Counted from the stretch's first letter, positions 25,361-36,900 are shown. The stretch is 64,000 nt of DNA from JAPWJZ01 sp965279315 (GCA_965279315.1 OZ257145.1:2046001-2110000); one strand, 5' to 3'. Numbers and translations: made by a program. The notes: generated from the letters alone by a model not told the origin.

Positions 25361-25720
25361 ATGACCGAGGACGAGAGACGAAAAGAATTTAAAAGATGTG
25401 CTGGTTTGTACGGAATGGCTTTTATCATTCCGATGGCTTTAACTGCTATTTTTTCCTGTTGTTTTCATCTCGCGTTGATTAGCAACATACGTGTTTTTCT
25501 GGCTAGTTTGCTTTCTGAGTGGGTATATAGTTTTCTATTAATCCTCTTAGTTGCCGCTCTCGTCTTTTCGCCTTTTTACTGCCTGCACTATTTGAGAAAA
25601 ATTCCCTTTCGAGAGCATTTCCCAAATCCGGAAGTTAGAGTCTTAATAGTGACTTTTTATGTAGTCTCAATGTGGTTTATACACGAAACCTTCGCTCCTA
25701 GAATAATGGCATTCCCATGA
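25361..25720 (+). CDS. Small membrane protein, unrecognised
   Basis: The 119-residue protein has three hydrophobic helices (AFIIPMALTAIFSCCFHLALI, VYSFLLILLVAALVF and VRVLIVTFYVVSMWFI) and a charged N-terminus (EDERRKEFKR). The ATG directly follows the Fe-ADH TAA, and its stop overlaps the TspO start as ATGA. Its codons are much more AT-rich than either neighbour, suggesting a recent insertion or transfer into the operon end. No function is assigned. Confidence 0.6.
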   Translation: MTEDERRKEFKRCAGLYGMAFIIPMALTAIFSCCFHLALISNIRVFLASLLSEWVYSFLLILLVAALVFSPFYCLHYLRKIPFREHFPNPEVRVLIVTFYVVSMWFIHETFAPRIMAFP

Positions 25721-26220
25721 AAAAATACCTCTCCCTCATCCTCCTCATCCTCGCCTTTGAAGCCATCTCGGGCGGGATCGGGCATTATAATATGAACAGT
25801 GTGCGCGACTGGTATGCGACGCTGAACCGCCCGTCATTCGCGCCGCCGAACTGGGTGTTTCCAGTGGTGTGGTCAACGCTGTATGCGATGATTGCGACGG
25901 CGGGCTGGTTTATCTGGCGAATGCCCCAAAGCCCCGCGCGCAAGAAACTGCAAATCCTTTTCGCCAGCTATATGGTGCTCAGCTGGGGCTGGAGTTTCAT
26001 ATTCTTTACGTTGAAGGCGATACTGGCCGGCTTCTACTGGATTCTTGCCTATGACCTTGTCGCGCTGCTGCTCATCATGACGGCATGGAAAGAAAAACGC
26101 ATCGTCGCCTACCTGATGCTGCCCGCGCTGGCATGGACGATGTTTGCGGCTTACCTGAATTATTCGTATGCAGATCTGAACAAGCCCGTCGAGCCCAAAA
26201 CAGAAATCATCGGCGGTTAA
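25717..26220 (+). CDS. tspO: TspO/MBR family protein
   Basis: The 167-residue five-helix membrane protein has the tryptophan-rich TspO pattern: WYATLNRPSFAPPNWVFPVVWSTLYAMIA near the N-terminus and WGWSFIFFTLKAILAGFYW in the middle. TspO proteins bind porphyrins and related ligands and modulate tetrapyrrole and stress responses in alphaproteobacteria. The start overlaps the previous stop (ATGA). Its TAA is shared as TTAA with the convergent pseudouridine synthase gene. Confidence 0.85.
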   Translation: MKKYLSLILLILAFEAISGGIGHYNMNSVRDWYATLNRPSFAPPNWVFPVVWSTLYAMIATAGWFIWRMPQSPARKKLQILFASYMVLSWGWSFIFFTLKAILAGFYWILAYDLVALLLIMTAWKEKRIVAYLMLPALAWTMFAAYLNYSYADLNKPVEPKTEIIGG

Positions 26221-26900
26221 TCCAACAACGCAGCCATATGCGCGGGCATCTCGGCCTCGACCGTGATCGGCGGCTTGTCCTGATAGAGGGGCAGGGTGAT
26301 GCTGCGGGCATGGAGGTTGAGCGTCGGGAATTCGCCCTGCGGGGGCCGTGTGTCGGAACCTGTATAGAGCCAGTCGCCCTTGATCGGGAAACCGATGGAT
26401 TTTAAATGCACGCGCAGCTGGTGCGTGCGGCCTGTGCGCGGATAGAGCTCCACCCATGTCAGGTTGCCGGGCAGGTGTTTCAGCACTTTGTAATCCGTCA
26501 CGGCTTCCTGCGCATCGGGGTCGTGCTTGGGCGCGGGCTGCATGGTCCAGCCTTTCGGCGCTTTGACTTTCTTGAGGGCGACGTCGATGGTGCCGCTTTC
26601 TTCCGTCATTTTTCCGGTCACGATCGCCCAGTAGGTTTTCTGGATGCGGCCGCCTTCGAACAGCTTGCCGAGTTTTCGCAAGGCACGTTCGTTCCGACCC
26701 AGCACAAGGCAGCCGCTGGTGTCGCGGTCGAGGCGGTGGCCGAGGTGCGGCATTTCCTTGTAATCGTATTTCAATTCGATGAAATAATCCTCGAGGCTTG
26801 CGCCGCCGTTCGGCCCCGCATGGACAGGAATGCCGGGCGGCTTGTTCAGCACGATGATCAGCTGGTCTTTGAACAATACATGGTCGCGGATGTTTTTCAT
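26217..26900 (-). CDS. RluA-family pseudouridine synthase
   Basis: The 227-residue protein has NKPPGIPVHAGPNGG near the N-terminus, the catalytic GHRLDRDTSGCLVLGRN block (aspartate after RL) and TGRTHQLRVHL, all diagnostic of RluA/RluD-type enzymes that isomerise uridines in rRNA or tRNA. There is no S4 domain, so it resembles the short RluA/TruC type. ATG 26900 is chosen by homology; the same frame stays open to 27347 but that part is antisense to the next gene and not protein-like. Confidence 0.85.
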   Translation of the reverse strand: MKNIRDHVLFKDQLIIVLNKPPGIPVHAGPNGGASLEDYFIELKYDYKEMPHLGHRLDRDTSGCLVLGRNERALRKLGKLFEGGRIQKTYWAIVTGKMTEESGTIDVALKKVKAPKGWTMQPAPKHDPDAQEAVTDYKVLKHLPGNLTWVELYPRTGRTHQLRVHLKSIGFPIKGDWLYTGSDTRPPQGEFPTLNLHARSITLPLYQDKPPITVEAEMPAHMAALLD

Positions 26901-26960
26901 GCCGCCATCATACGCGCGTTGGGGATGGTCAAGCCAGCCTTTTTGGGGCAAAATGCGGGC

Positions 26961-27995
26961 ATGAAAACATTCATCCTTTCCCTGCTGTTCGCCGCAAGTT
27001 TCGCGACTGCCGCGCTGGCGACCGAATTCACCGTCCTTGCCTATCCCCGCAACGGCGGGCAGGCGAATGCGGAGGATTGGGCGGGTACAGCGCATGATTT
27101 GAAGGATATCAATGCCTCGACCATCGTCATCACCAAAAGCTGGAAAGACCTGGAGCCCGGCAGCCGCATTTATGGCGATATGCGCCCGCTGGCGAAGGAT
27201 TTCAACGACAACACCGCCGCCGGCCGGCCTGTGTTTTTCGGGCTGCAGCCCATCAACACCGTCAAGCGTGAACTGCCCCGCGACCTCGAAAAGACGGCAT
27301 GGGACGATCCCGCAATGATCGGCCGGTTTCAGGAATTGATCGACCATTTCATGCTTGAGGGGGCGAAGCCGCCGAAATACATTTCCCTCGCCAACGAGGC
27401 CGATGTGTATTTCGAGAAAAACCCGAAGGAGCTTGAATCCTTCCTGAAGTTCTACGAGGCGGCGCAGGCCGTCATCAAGCGCAACGCATGGCCTGGAACC
27501 CGCATCGGCATCACCGTCACCTTTGACGGGCTGATGAAGGGACGCACAAAAATCGTGCAGAAATTATTGCAGGCGAGCGAGATTGCGATTTTCACCTATT
27601 ACCCCGTCATCGACCTGAAGCTGCTGCCGATCGAGGACATCAACAGCCATCTGGACATGATGGTCGCGGCAGCCGGGGAGAAAGACATCTATCTTCAGGA
27701 AGCGGGTTTTCCGTCCAGCGAAGGGTTGGGCTCATCCGAAGCGCGGCAGGCCAAATTCTTCGACACTTTCATCAGCGCCGTGCGCAGCCGCGACCAGATC
27801 AAAATGGCAAGCCTGTTCATGCTGCATGATTTCACGCAAGAGCATTGCGATATGTTCACGGGCTATTACGGCTTCGGCAAAGCGCCGAAAGAATTGAAGC
27901 GCAAATTCCGCGATTTCATTTGCACGCTCGGCCTGACAACCAGCGAGGGCAAGGAAAAGCAGGCATGGAAGACTGTGGTAAATAACCTGAAGTAA
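26961..27995 (+). CDS. Secreted TIM-barrel glycosidase-like protein
   Basis: The 344-residue protein starts with a signal peptide (MKTFILSLLFAASFATAALA). The mature part reads as a clan-A-like barrel. YISLANEADVYF places a glutamate after Asn at the end of one strand (acid/base position), and YLQEAGFPSSEG places one at the next catalytic strand (nucleophile). GLGSSEARQAKFFDTFI and MLHDF continue the barrel. The family cannot be fixed (GH5/39/53-like). It probably acts in the periplasm or outside on a polysaccharide. It stands alone between two minus-strand genes. Confidence 0.6.
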   Translation: MKTFILSLLFAASFATAALATEFTVLAYPRNGGQANAEDWAGTAHDLKDINASTIVITKSWKDLEPGSRIYGDMRPLAKDFNDNTAAGRPVFFGLQPINTVKRELPRDLEKTAWDDPAMIGRFQELIDHFMLEGAKPPKYISLANEADVYFEKNPKELESFLKFYEAAQAVIKRNAWPGTRIGITVTFDGLMKGRTKIVQKLLQASEIAIFTYYPVIDLKLLPIEDINSHLDMMVAAAGEKDIYLQEAGFPSSEGLGSSEARQAKFFDTFISAVRSRDQIKMASLFMLHDFTQEHCDMFTGYYGFGKAPKELKRKFRDFICTLGLTTSEGKEKQAWKTVVNNLK

Positions 27996-27996
27996 A

Positions 27997-29016
27997 TTAC
28001 GCCTTGGGATGGCCGTTGAGGAAGGGGGCGGTGCCCTTCGGCATCGGCTTGTCGCGCAGCACTTCGCCGATGAAATCGTAATCCGCCAGTTTCGCCGCGC
28101 GCTCGGCGATTTTCGGCGGCAGTGTTTTTGCCGCTTCATCGTTGAATTCCGCCTCAAGACCGGCGGGCGTTGCAATTTTCTTCTCTAAAATGGCCTTCAA
28201 AACTGTCGATGTCCATTTGAAGGTATCGGGGAATGGCGTGTTCAGCACGATATTGGTCAGCTCGCCCAGCGGCGTCTGGCCGTGCAGTTTTTCAAAACTT
28301 TCGAACAAATGCTGCGCCTCGCCCGTATTCGGCGTGTAATGCGCGGCGAAGGCACCGGCAAGGGAAATGGCCTGCTGCGCGTTCACGCCCGCTGCGGCGA
28401 TGCGGGTTTGCGACTCATTTATCTTTTCAACCGTGGGGCTGCTGAAATTGATCATGCCGCTGGTGTTGTAAAGCGCGTGACGGGTGCGGAACAGCATCAG
28501 CTGTTCGGCCAGCACGGGGTCCGCCCCGTTGCGCTGCAAGTTGCGGATCAGGGCGAATGCGTCCGCCGCATTCTCCGCCACCAGCCTGTCGCGGCTGCCG
28601 GCTTCGGGCACAATCGCGTGGCCGGTTTCATGGTCGAATATAAATTGCAGTTCCTGCGCGGGCGTCACCGCGCCATCGAAAAAACGCGGGCGGTCATCGG
28701 CTGTGTAGATAAACACGATTGAATTGCCGTGGTCGTCGGTCTGGCAATAGGATGTTTTCTGTTTCACGCAATGCGCGTAAATCGGCTGCAGCGTTTCCTT
28801 GCCCTGATCGCTATTCATCAGTTCGATCAGGTCCTGCACCACTTTCTGGTCAGGATGCGCGATGTTGCCTGTCGATACGTCGACGAAGTAAACGCTGCCG
28901 GTGCGGTCGGGATAGGTGTCGTAAAATTCTGAAACGGCGGCTTCGAACTCGAACTTGGGGGAACCCGGTTGGCGGGCGGCGTTGGCGAAATCGGCGGCGG
29001 GGCTATCGTCGGCCAT
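27997..29016 (-). CDS. Putative zincin metallopeptidase (HETGH)
   Basis: The 339-residue protein without a signal peptide contains FIFDHETGHAIVPEAG, an HExxH zinc motif, followed by LVAENAADAFALI, where the glutamate ~20 residues on can be the third ligand. Two cysteines (AHCVKQKTSYCQ) precede the motif. The C-terminal half is helical. I recognise no named family. AAGGA lies seven bases before ATG 29016. It is convergent with the glycosidase-like gene (1 base between stops). Confidence 0.6.
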   Translation of the reverse strand: MADDSPAADFANAARQPGSPKFEFEAAVSEFYDTYPDRTGSVYFVDVSTGNIAHPDQKVVQDLIELMNSDQGKETLQPIYAHCVKQKTSYCQTDDHGNSIVFIYTADDRPRFFDGAVTPAQELQFIFDHETGHAIVPEAGSRDRLVAENAADAFALIRNLQRNGADPVLAEQLMLFRTRHALYNTSGMINFSSPTVEKINESQTRIAAAGVNAQQAISLAGAFAAHYTPNTGEAQHLFESFEKLHGQTPLGELTNIVLNTPFPDTFKWTSTVLKAILEKKIATPAGLEAEFNDEAAKTLPPKIAERAAKLADYDFIGEVLRDKPMPKGTAPFLNGHPKA

Positions 29017-29120
29017 ACATGATCCTTGTAGCTCTCAGTATACATAACCTTTCAATACCGGTCGAAAGGTATTTCGGATATGATCCGCCAGCCCCCATTA
29101 AGTGGCTGATTTTCAGACAG

Positions 29121-29154
29121 AAAAAAGGCCGGATCGTGGATCCGGCCTTTTTAT
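29121..29154. terminator. Bidirectional Rho-independent terminator
   Basis: The stem AAAAAGGCCGGATC / GATCCGGCCTTTTT with a three-base loop has A6 on one side and T5 on the other, so it works in either direction. It lies after the Sel1-like gene on the minus strand and upstream of the zincin gene, separating the two transcripts. Confidence 0.88.
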
Positions 29155-29172
29155 CCTTAAATCCGGAAATGA

Positions 29173-30345
29173 TCAGGGCGTCGGGCAACCGACAGCCATG
29201 CCTTTCAGGATCGTGGTCGTGTCGAATTTGACATGCACGAGGTTCTTCGCGCCATGGCCCCATTCCTGCACGAACATGGCGGCGCGCGCGCCCTTCATGT
29301 CCTGCATCGCGCCGAGGGCGGAAGCCTTATCGGCGGGAACGCCGCCGAGGCCGTGGTATTGCATGTACAGCAGGTCGACTTTGGCCTGCATGTTGCCGGC
29401 CTCCGCCGCTTGCTTGAACAGCTCGACCGCCACATGCGGGTCTTTCGGAACGCCGTCAAAGCCGTTGACCGCGAAGAAGGCGAGATCTTTCGCGCCTTGC
29501 GCCGCGACATGGGCGTTGGTCGATGCCGAGCGTGCGATGGCATCCGTCACGCGCGACGAAACATCATGGCCTGCGATCAGGTTGGCGAACTGGTCGGCGG
29601 GCGACACGCAAACAGGCGCGGCGACAATCGTTTCAACCGGCGGCAGCACCGCAGTTTCAACGGGGGGAGCGATCACGGTTTCAACCGGGGGCGCAACAAC
29701 CGTTTCAACGGGCGGTACAACCGCGGTTTCAACCGGCGGCACAACCACGGGCGGAACAGCGGGGGCATCAGGGCCGAAGCCGAAGAAGTTCTGGATGGCA
29801 CCCGAATGCAGGCCCATGAACAGCGCCGAACCGGCAATGGCGAAAGTGGTGCTGAGGCCGAACACTTTCAGGTTCTTTTTCGACAGCAGTTCCTTGCCAT
29901 GCGCGAGGGAGAAATAAGCGGGCAGTTCTGCGCCGCCTTTTTTCAGCTTGCGGCGTTCGAGCGCGTCATGCAGCAGGGTGGAGCCGATACCGACAGCGAC
30001 GCCGGAACCGAGGATGGTTGCCCATGCAGGCGCGCCCGCGATGGTCATGCCGACAACGGCGGCGGTTTTGGCAACGGCGGAAACGGCGGCACCCATGGCC
30101 ATACCGGATACCACGTTGAACGCGCCCTTCAGGAAACCGTGCAGGCGGCTTTTGGGGGCGGCGGCAGCGGGGGCTGCTTCTTCGGTATTGTCGTTCACAG
30201 GCTCGACCACCGCAGGGGCGGGGGAAGCCGGAACGGTGGGAGCAGCGGGCGAAGCGCCCACAATTTCGTCATTGGCAGTAATATTGGCAGCAATGTCATC
30301 AATAGCTGGTTCAACCTTTGAAGGTTTTTTTTCAGGTTCAGACAT
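29173..30345 (-). CDS. Sel1-like repeat membrane protein with PPVET repeats
   Basis: The 390-residue protein has four parts. The acidic, Ala/Pro-rich N-terminus (1-70) is followed by a Gly/Ala-rich hydrophobic region (~75-125) and a second hydrophobic helix (STTFAIAGSALFMGL). A proline-rich linker carries six copies of a PPVETxVxP unit. A C-terminal TPR/Sel1-like region (DGVPKDPHVAVELFKQAAEAGN and LGGVPADKASALGAM) completes it. Sel1 stacks bind proteins. The layout suggests a membrane anchor, a stiff spacer and a binding head. CGGAG precedes the ATG. Function unknown. Confidence 0.65.
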   Translation of the reverse strand: MSEPEKKPSKVEPAIDDIAANITANDEIVGASPAAPTVPASPAPAVVEPVNDNTEEAAPAAAAPKSRLHGFLKGAFNVVSGMAMGAAVSAVAKTAAVVGMTIAGAPAWATILGSGVAVGIGSTLLHDALERRKLKKGGAELPAYFSLAHGKELLSKKNLKVFGLSTTFAIAGSALFMGLHSGAIQNFFGFGPDAPAVPPVVVPPVETAVVPPVETVVAPPVETVIAPPVETAVLPPVETIVAAPVCVSPADQFANLIAGHDVSSRVTDAIARSASTNAHVAAQGAKDLAFFAVNGFDGVPKDPHVAVELFKQAAEAGNMQAKVDLLYMQYHGLGGVPADKASALGAMQDMKGARAAMFVQEWGHGAKNLVHVKFDTTTILKGMAVGCPTP

Positions 30346-30505
30346 CTGGTATCTCCGTCGGATGGGGGGTCTTAACCCGCGTGAAAAGGGGCGGGCGCCC
30401 GATTAACATAAAATATCTTATCGGTGTTGAGACTAAAGACCATAGGGGTCTGAGTCTGTCAAGCAAACGGGGCGATTTATTTGGAAAACAAATGTTCCTA
30501 GGTAT

Positions 30506-30772
30506 TTAAATACCGAAACCGTCGCACATCTCGTTATATCCGGTGCGTGCAGCGCGTTCGGTCAGGATCCTCTGGCATTGCTGCAAACGGCTGCTGGCGG
30601 CATGGGTCAGCGTAAAGGGCAGGATGCCATGGGCGAGCAGTAGGATGCTGACGACGAGCAACCGGCGGGCCATGTCTGCGGTGAACAGGAAATGCTGCCA
30701 ATAGCTTTCACCCGCCTCGCGCGGATGATCGGTGAAGGCGCCGCGCAGGGTGCGTAGGAGGGTCTTGTTCAT
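30506..30772 (-). CDS. DUF6356-like small membrane protein
   Basis: The 88-residue protein matches the DUF6356 pattern: a basic start, TDHPREAGESYWQHFLFTA, then one hydrophobic hairpin (LLVVSILLLAHGILPF) and a C-terminal cysteine-containing tail. ATG 30772 puts the conserved block at the family position; an in-frame ATG at 30793 is possible. Neither has a strong ribosome site. It is divergent from the alpha-2-macroglobulin gene, which may share its promoter region (30773-30930). Confidence 0.6.
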   Translation of the reverse strand: MNKTLLRTLRGAFTDHPREAGESYWQHFLFTADMARRLLVVSILLLAHGILPFTLTHAASSRLQQCQRILTERAARTGYNEMCDGFGI

Positions 30773-30930
30773 GTCGTTCGAGGGCGTTTCCATGCCTGAA
30801 AAACTATCGCATTATGATAAGTATTGCAAGCGCGTCCTGCCGGCACGATTTCTGTTCCATCTTTACAGGTTTTTCATGATGATGGGGCACAATCCAGTTC
30901 TTCAGATTCTATCATCTCACGGGTATCCCC

Positions 30931-33900
30931 ATGCGCCATTTCCTGCTCGCCTTTGCTCTTGTCTTCACGATGGGGGGCGCGGCACATGCGGCGTTTGACA
31001 GCAGCACGGCAGCAGCCGAAAAAGACCTGCGCATCATCCGCGTGACGCCGACTGGCGAAGATGTGGCCTCCGACCGCCAGATCGTTTTCACCTTCAACCG
31101 TCCCGTCGTGCCGCTGGGGCAAATGGAACGCACGAAGGAAGAAATTCCCGTCACCATTTCTCCGGAAGTCGATTGCGAATGGCGCTGGATCAACCCGTCA
31201 TCGCTCGCCTGCCAGCTGACAGAAAAATCGGCGCTGGAACAATCGACCGCGTACAGCATCGAAATGAAGCCCGGCATCAAGGCCGAAGACGGCACGCAGC
31301 TGGCGGAGGCGTATAAAGACAAGTTCATCACCAAACGCGCCGATGTGGAATACAACTGGTTCCGCACCTGGAAATCCCCCGGCATGCCGGTCGTGCGCCT
31401 GACTTTCAACCAGCCCGTCACAAAATCATCCGTGCAGAAATTCATCAAGCTGAATGACGGCAAGGCCGACACCGTGCTGGATGTCAGCAAAGACCCCGAC
31501 GACAATGAAGCCCCGCGCTTCGTTCCCTTCGGCAAGGGCTGGCTCGATTTCGGCAAGCAGCCCGCGCGCAAAAGCGACGACCAGCTGACCGAGAAAAACG
31601 GCGAGGAAGCGCGCCGCATCTGGGTCGTGCAACCGCAAAAGGAATTACCGCTCGATACCACCATGACCATGAAACTGCTGCCCGGCCTTGTCTCCGGCCT
31701 TGGGCCCGAACCCAGCATCGCGCAGCGCGACGTGGTCAGCTTTGATACATATCCGGAACTGGCCGCGCTCGGCCTGCGCTGCGTCGACAACAGCGATAAC
31801 GCGATCACCATCGAACCCGGCAAGGCGAATGCCGCGAACCAGCTTTGCAACCCGATGGCGCCCGTCTACCTGATGTTCAGCGCGCCCGTGCAACGCTCGC
31901 AGATGCGCGACAATTTGACCTTCACGCCCGCTTTGGGCGCGGATGCGCAGAAGGACGAAATCTGGGGCGACCTGTCATACGAATATTCGCGCCTGAACAG
32001 CGCGCATGTGAAAGGCCGCACCTATGACCAGAACCTGCCCTACGGGCTGAAGGCCGCCCAGAAATACCAGATCACGGTCAAGGCGCCGGAACGCGGAATG
32101 TGGGATGGTTTCACCCATTGGGTTCAGTCGCTGTGGGAAGACCTGCCGGAAACCGCGCTGCAGGATGAATTCGCACGCGCGCTTGCGAAACCGTTCACCG
32201 TCAATTTCGAAACCGACCACCGCAAGCCGAATTTTGAAATGGAATATCATGATGCGGTGCTGGAAAAAGGCGTGGACAGCGAAGTGCCGCTCTACGTCAA
32301 CAACCTCGAAAAAATGCTCTACAAATTCCGCAGCGTGACAGGTGGCGGCGCCGCGACCGATAAAACGGCCGAAGAGGCGCTGGAGAACGTACAGGACGTG
32401 CAGTATTCGCGTCCCTTCGGCGCGCGCAAGGCGCTGGACGGCAAAACCGGCGCTGTGTACGGCCATCTGGATACCGTGCCCTACGTCAACAAGGGCAGCG
32501 ATTCCGCCTACCGCCTGTTCGCGGTCGTCACGCCGTGGCAGATGCATGTGAAAATCGGCCACTTCTCCAGCATGGTCTGGGTGACGGATATGGCGACCGG
32601 CGCGCCGGTAAAAAACGCGAAAGTGACTGTATATAAGGACAGCCTCAGCTCGCTCTCCGCACCCGCCGATGTTTTGGCGACAACCACCACGAATGACGGC
32701 GGTATCGCGGAATTCGCAGGGACGGAAAAAATCGACCCGCAACTGGAACTGAACAAGGGCTATGAAGACAGTGCGAACAAAATCTTCGTCCGCGTCGACA
32801 AAGACGGCGATATGGCACTGATGCCGCTCAACAGCGATTTCGTGATCGACACATGGCGTGCGTCGAACGAAAGCATTTCGCAATCGACACGACGCAAATA
32901 TGGCCACATGAAATCATGGGGCACGACCGCGCAGGGCATTTACCGCGCGGGCGACACCATCCAGTATAAATTTTACGTCCGCAACCAGGACAACCGCACG
33001 CTGACGCACGCGGAAAAGGAAGGGTATAAACTTGAAATCGTCGACCCGATGGATAACGTGGCATCGACGGTCGAAACCCTGAAGCTCAGCGAATTCGGCG
33101 CCTATGCCGGCGAATTCACGGTCGGCAAGGAAGCGCCCGTCGGCTGGTACAAATTCCGCCTGACCTCGAAATTCAAGGACAGCCCGAAAGAGGAAGAAGA
33201 GGAATACAACGAGGGAACCGGCGAATACCAGACCGGCAGCACGTGGTATCCCCTGCGCGTGCTGGTCAGCGATTTCACGCCCGTGCCGTTCCGCGTCACC
33301 AGCCAGCTGAATGGCGACCTGTTCAGGACCGATCAGGAGATTGAGGCGCAATCATCGGCACAGCTGCATTCCGGCGGCCCTTATCCAGATGCCTCCGTCC
33401 GCACGACCGCCATCCTGACCGAACGCGCGTTCAGCTCGAAACATCCGAAGGCACTCGGCTTTACCTTCACCACGCCCGACTATGAAACCCATAGCAGCGT
33501 GCAAGTGTACCAGAAGGTCGAAACCAACGGCGCGAAGGGCGACCTGACATCAAAATTCCAGATTGCCAAGCAGGAATTCGCCTATGGCCGCCTGATGGTG
33601 GAATCCGCGGTCGAGGATGATCGCGGCAAATACGTCGCGTCTGAATCCGGCGCGGATTACGTTGGCGTTGACCGTTTCGTCGGCATGAAATCGACCGAAT
33701 GGGCATACGACGCCAAAAAACCGCTCGCGCTCAAATACATCGTGACCGATGAAAAAGGCGTGCCCGTCGGCGACACCAAGGTCGATATCACCATCGAAAA
33801 ACTGGAAACCACCGCCGTGCGCGTGCAGGGGGCGGGTAACGCATACCTGACTAATTACACCAGCGAATGGAAAAAAGCCGGTGAATGTTCCGGCACGCCC

Positions 33901-36900
33901 GCCAGCGACGAAGCCGATTGCAGCTTCACGCCCGAAAGCGCCGGTTCGTTCCGCGCGATTGCCAAAATCAAGGATACGAAAGGTGCGGAGCATTCCTCCG
34001 GCGTTTCGTTCTGGGTGACCGGCAGCGATTACGTGATGTGGGACAACCAGAGTGACACCCTGCTGCCCATCATCCCGGAAAAAACCGAATATCGCGTCGG
34101 CGACACCGCGCGCTACCTCGTGAAAAACCCGTTCCCCGGCGCGACCGCGCTGGTGACGATCGAGCGTTACGGCGTGCTGCATAAATTCACGACCAAGCTG
34201 GAAGGTTCGACCCCCGTCATCGAATTCGAGGTCAAACCCGATTTCCTGCCCGGATTCTATCTGTCGGTCATCGTCACGTCCCCCCGCGTCGACAAGCCGT
34301 TGGATAAAGACGGCGTCGATCTTGGTAAGCCGACCTTCCGCATGGGCTATGTCACCGTTCCAGTCAAAGACCCGTACAAGGAAATGACCGTCACGGCAAA
34401 GCCAGCCGCCGATGTCTATCGCCCGCGCGACAAGGTTGCGGTCGATATCCATGCCGAACCCCGCATGAAAGGCCGCGATGAACCTATCGAACTCGCGGTT
34501 GCCGTGCTTGACGAAGCCGTGTTTGATCTTGTCACCGGAGGTCTGTCCAATTTTGACCCGTATAACGGTTTCTACAAGCTCGACGGGCTGGACTTGAAAA
34601 ACTACAGCCTGCTCACCCGCCTGATCGGTCGCCAAAAGTTCGAGAAAAAAGGCGCGAACCAGGGCGGCGACGGCGGCTCCGACCTCAAAATGCGCGACCT
34701 GTTCAAATTCGTCGCCTACTGGAACCCGTCAATCAAGGCGGACAAATCCGGCAACGCGAAGATCGAATTTGAAGCGCCCGACAACCTGACAGGCTGGCGC
34801 GTGCTGGTACTGGCGGTGACGCCGACCGACCGCCTCGGCCTCGGCGACGGCAACTTCAAGGTCAACCGCCCGACCGAAGTGCGCCCCGTGATGCCGAACC
34901 AGGTGACGGAGGGTGACACCTTCAAGGCCGGTTTCAGCGTGATGAACCGCACCGACAAACCCCGCACGCTGACGGTCGATATCAAGGCGTCGGGTACGAT
35001 CGACACCAAGGACACTCCCGACAGCCACAGCGAAACCGTGACTGTCGAGCCGTATAAACGCGCGACCGTCTTCCTGCCTGTGAAAGTGGGCAAGGTGCCG
35101 GAAACGCGCGACCTGCCCAAGGGCGAGATCAAGTTCGAGGCGAAGGCCTACGACCTGCTCGATGGCGACGGCATGGTGATGACGCTTCCGGTTGGCAAAT
35201 TCCGCTCAATCGAAACCGCCGCCGATTACGGCACGACGACGGAAGATTCCGCAAAAACCAGCATCGCTTTCCCGAAAAACATCTTCCCCGATATTGGGAG
35301 CGTCAGCGTCGTGCTGTCGCCGACCGTCATCGGCGCGGTGGAGGGGGCATTCCGTTACATGCGCGACTACCCCTACATCTGCTGGGAACAGATTTTGACG
35401 AAAGGCGTGATGGCCGCGAATTACCTGAACCTGAAGCAGTACATCCCCGCAAGCTTCGTCTGGCCGGATGCGGAAAAAATCCCGCAGGCCGCGCTCGATG
35501 CCGCTGCCAGCTTCCAGGCGCCGAATGGCGGGATGGCGTATTTCGTCGCGCGCGACGAATATGTCGATCCGTATCTCAGCGCTTACACGGCAATCGCGTT
35601 CAACTGGATGAACCATGCGGGCATGAAGGTGCCGCAGGCCGTGCAAGGCAAGCTCCATGATTACCTGCTGAACCTGCTGCGCAACAACGCCATGCCCACC
35701 TTCTATGACGAAGGCATGAGCAGCACGATCCGTGCGGTTGCGCTGGCGGCGCTGGCGGAGCATGGCAAGGTGAGCCGCGAAGACCTCGACCGTTACAAAC
35801 CACACCTGAAACAGATGAGCCTGTTCGGAAAAACCCATTTCCTGATGGCGACCCTGCGCGTGAAGGGGGCAATCCCTATGGCGAAGGAGGTGGCGAACGA
35901 TATCATTTCCCATTCCAACCAGACCGGAGGAAAATTTATCTTCAACGAGGCGCTGGACGACAGTTATTCCCGCATCCTCGCATCGCCGTTGCGTGAAAAC
36001 TGCGCAATCCTCGGCGCGATGGTCGAATATGGCGAGAAGAAGGAAGGGGAAAGCCTTGTCGGCGATATTCCCTTCAAGCTCGTCCGCACCATCACGCAGA
36101 CGAGGAAAAACCGCGACCATTGGGAAAACACTCAAGAAAACATGTTCTGCATGAACGCGCTGGTCGAATACAGCCGCGTCTATGAAAGCGTGAAACCCGA
36201 CATGAAGGTGACGGCAAGCCTGAACGGCAAGGAATTCGGCCGCGCCGCATTCACCGACCTGCGCGACCCGCAAGTCGTCGCCGACCGCCCGATCACGGAA
36301 GCCGATGTGGGCACGAACGCAAGCGTAGATATCGACCGCAAAGGCGATGGCAGGCTCTATTACGCCACCCGCCTGCGCTACGCGCCGCGTTCCGACTTCA
36401 GCAAGCCCGTGAACAGCGGCATCGAGCTCCACCGCGAATACAGCGTGGAGCGTGATGGCAAATTCGTGATCCTGAAAACGCAGGACGAGATCAAGCGCGG
36501 CGAGCTGGTGCGCGTCGATCTGTTCCTGTCGCTGCCCGCTGCCCGTAACTTTGTGGCGGTGAACGACCCGCTGCCTGGCGGCCTTGAAACCGTCAACCGC
36601 GACCTGAACACCGCGTCAAAGGTGGATGCCGACAAGGGCGATTACGTTGCAGCGGACGGTTCATGGTTCTTCAAGTTCAGCGACTGGGAAGGGTATAACG
36701 TCTCCCGCTGGAGCTTCTACCATCAGGAAATGCGCCATGACAGCGTGCGTTTCTATTCCGACTACCTGCCCCCCGGCAATTACCACCTGAGCTACACCGC
36801 GCAGGCAATCGCCGAGGGCAAGTTCACCGTCATGCCGACGCTCGCCGAGGAAATGTACGATCCCGACGTATACGGCAAGGATGTGACGGGCGAATTGACG

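Noticed and set aside
26901..27347. N-terminal extension of the RluA-type gene
   Set aside because: It overlaps the signal peptide and first part of the glycosidase-like gene on the other strand, and the family starts at about 26900.
29600..29770. CRISPR-like array from short repeats with spacers
   Set aside because: The repeat units are contiguous, in frame and encode PPVET repeats. There are no unique spacers or leader and no cas genes in the window.
35206..36432. 408-codon minus-strand frame opposite the alpha-2-macroglobulin gene
   Set aside because: Antisense shadow of the toroid domain region around the thioester; no domain and biased composition.
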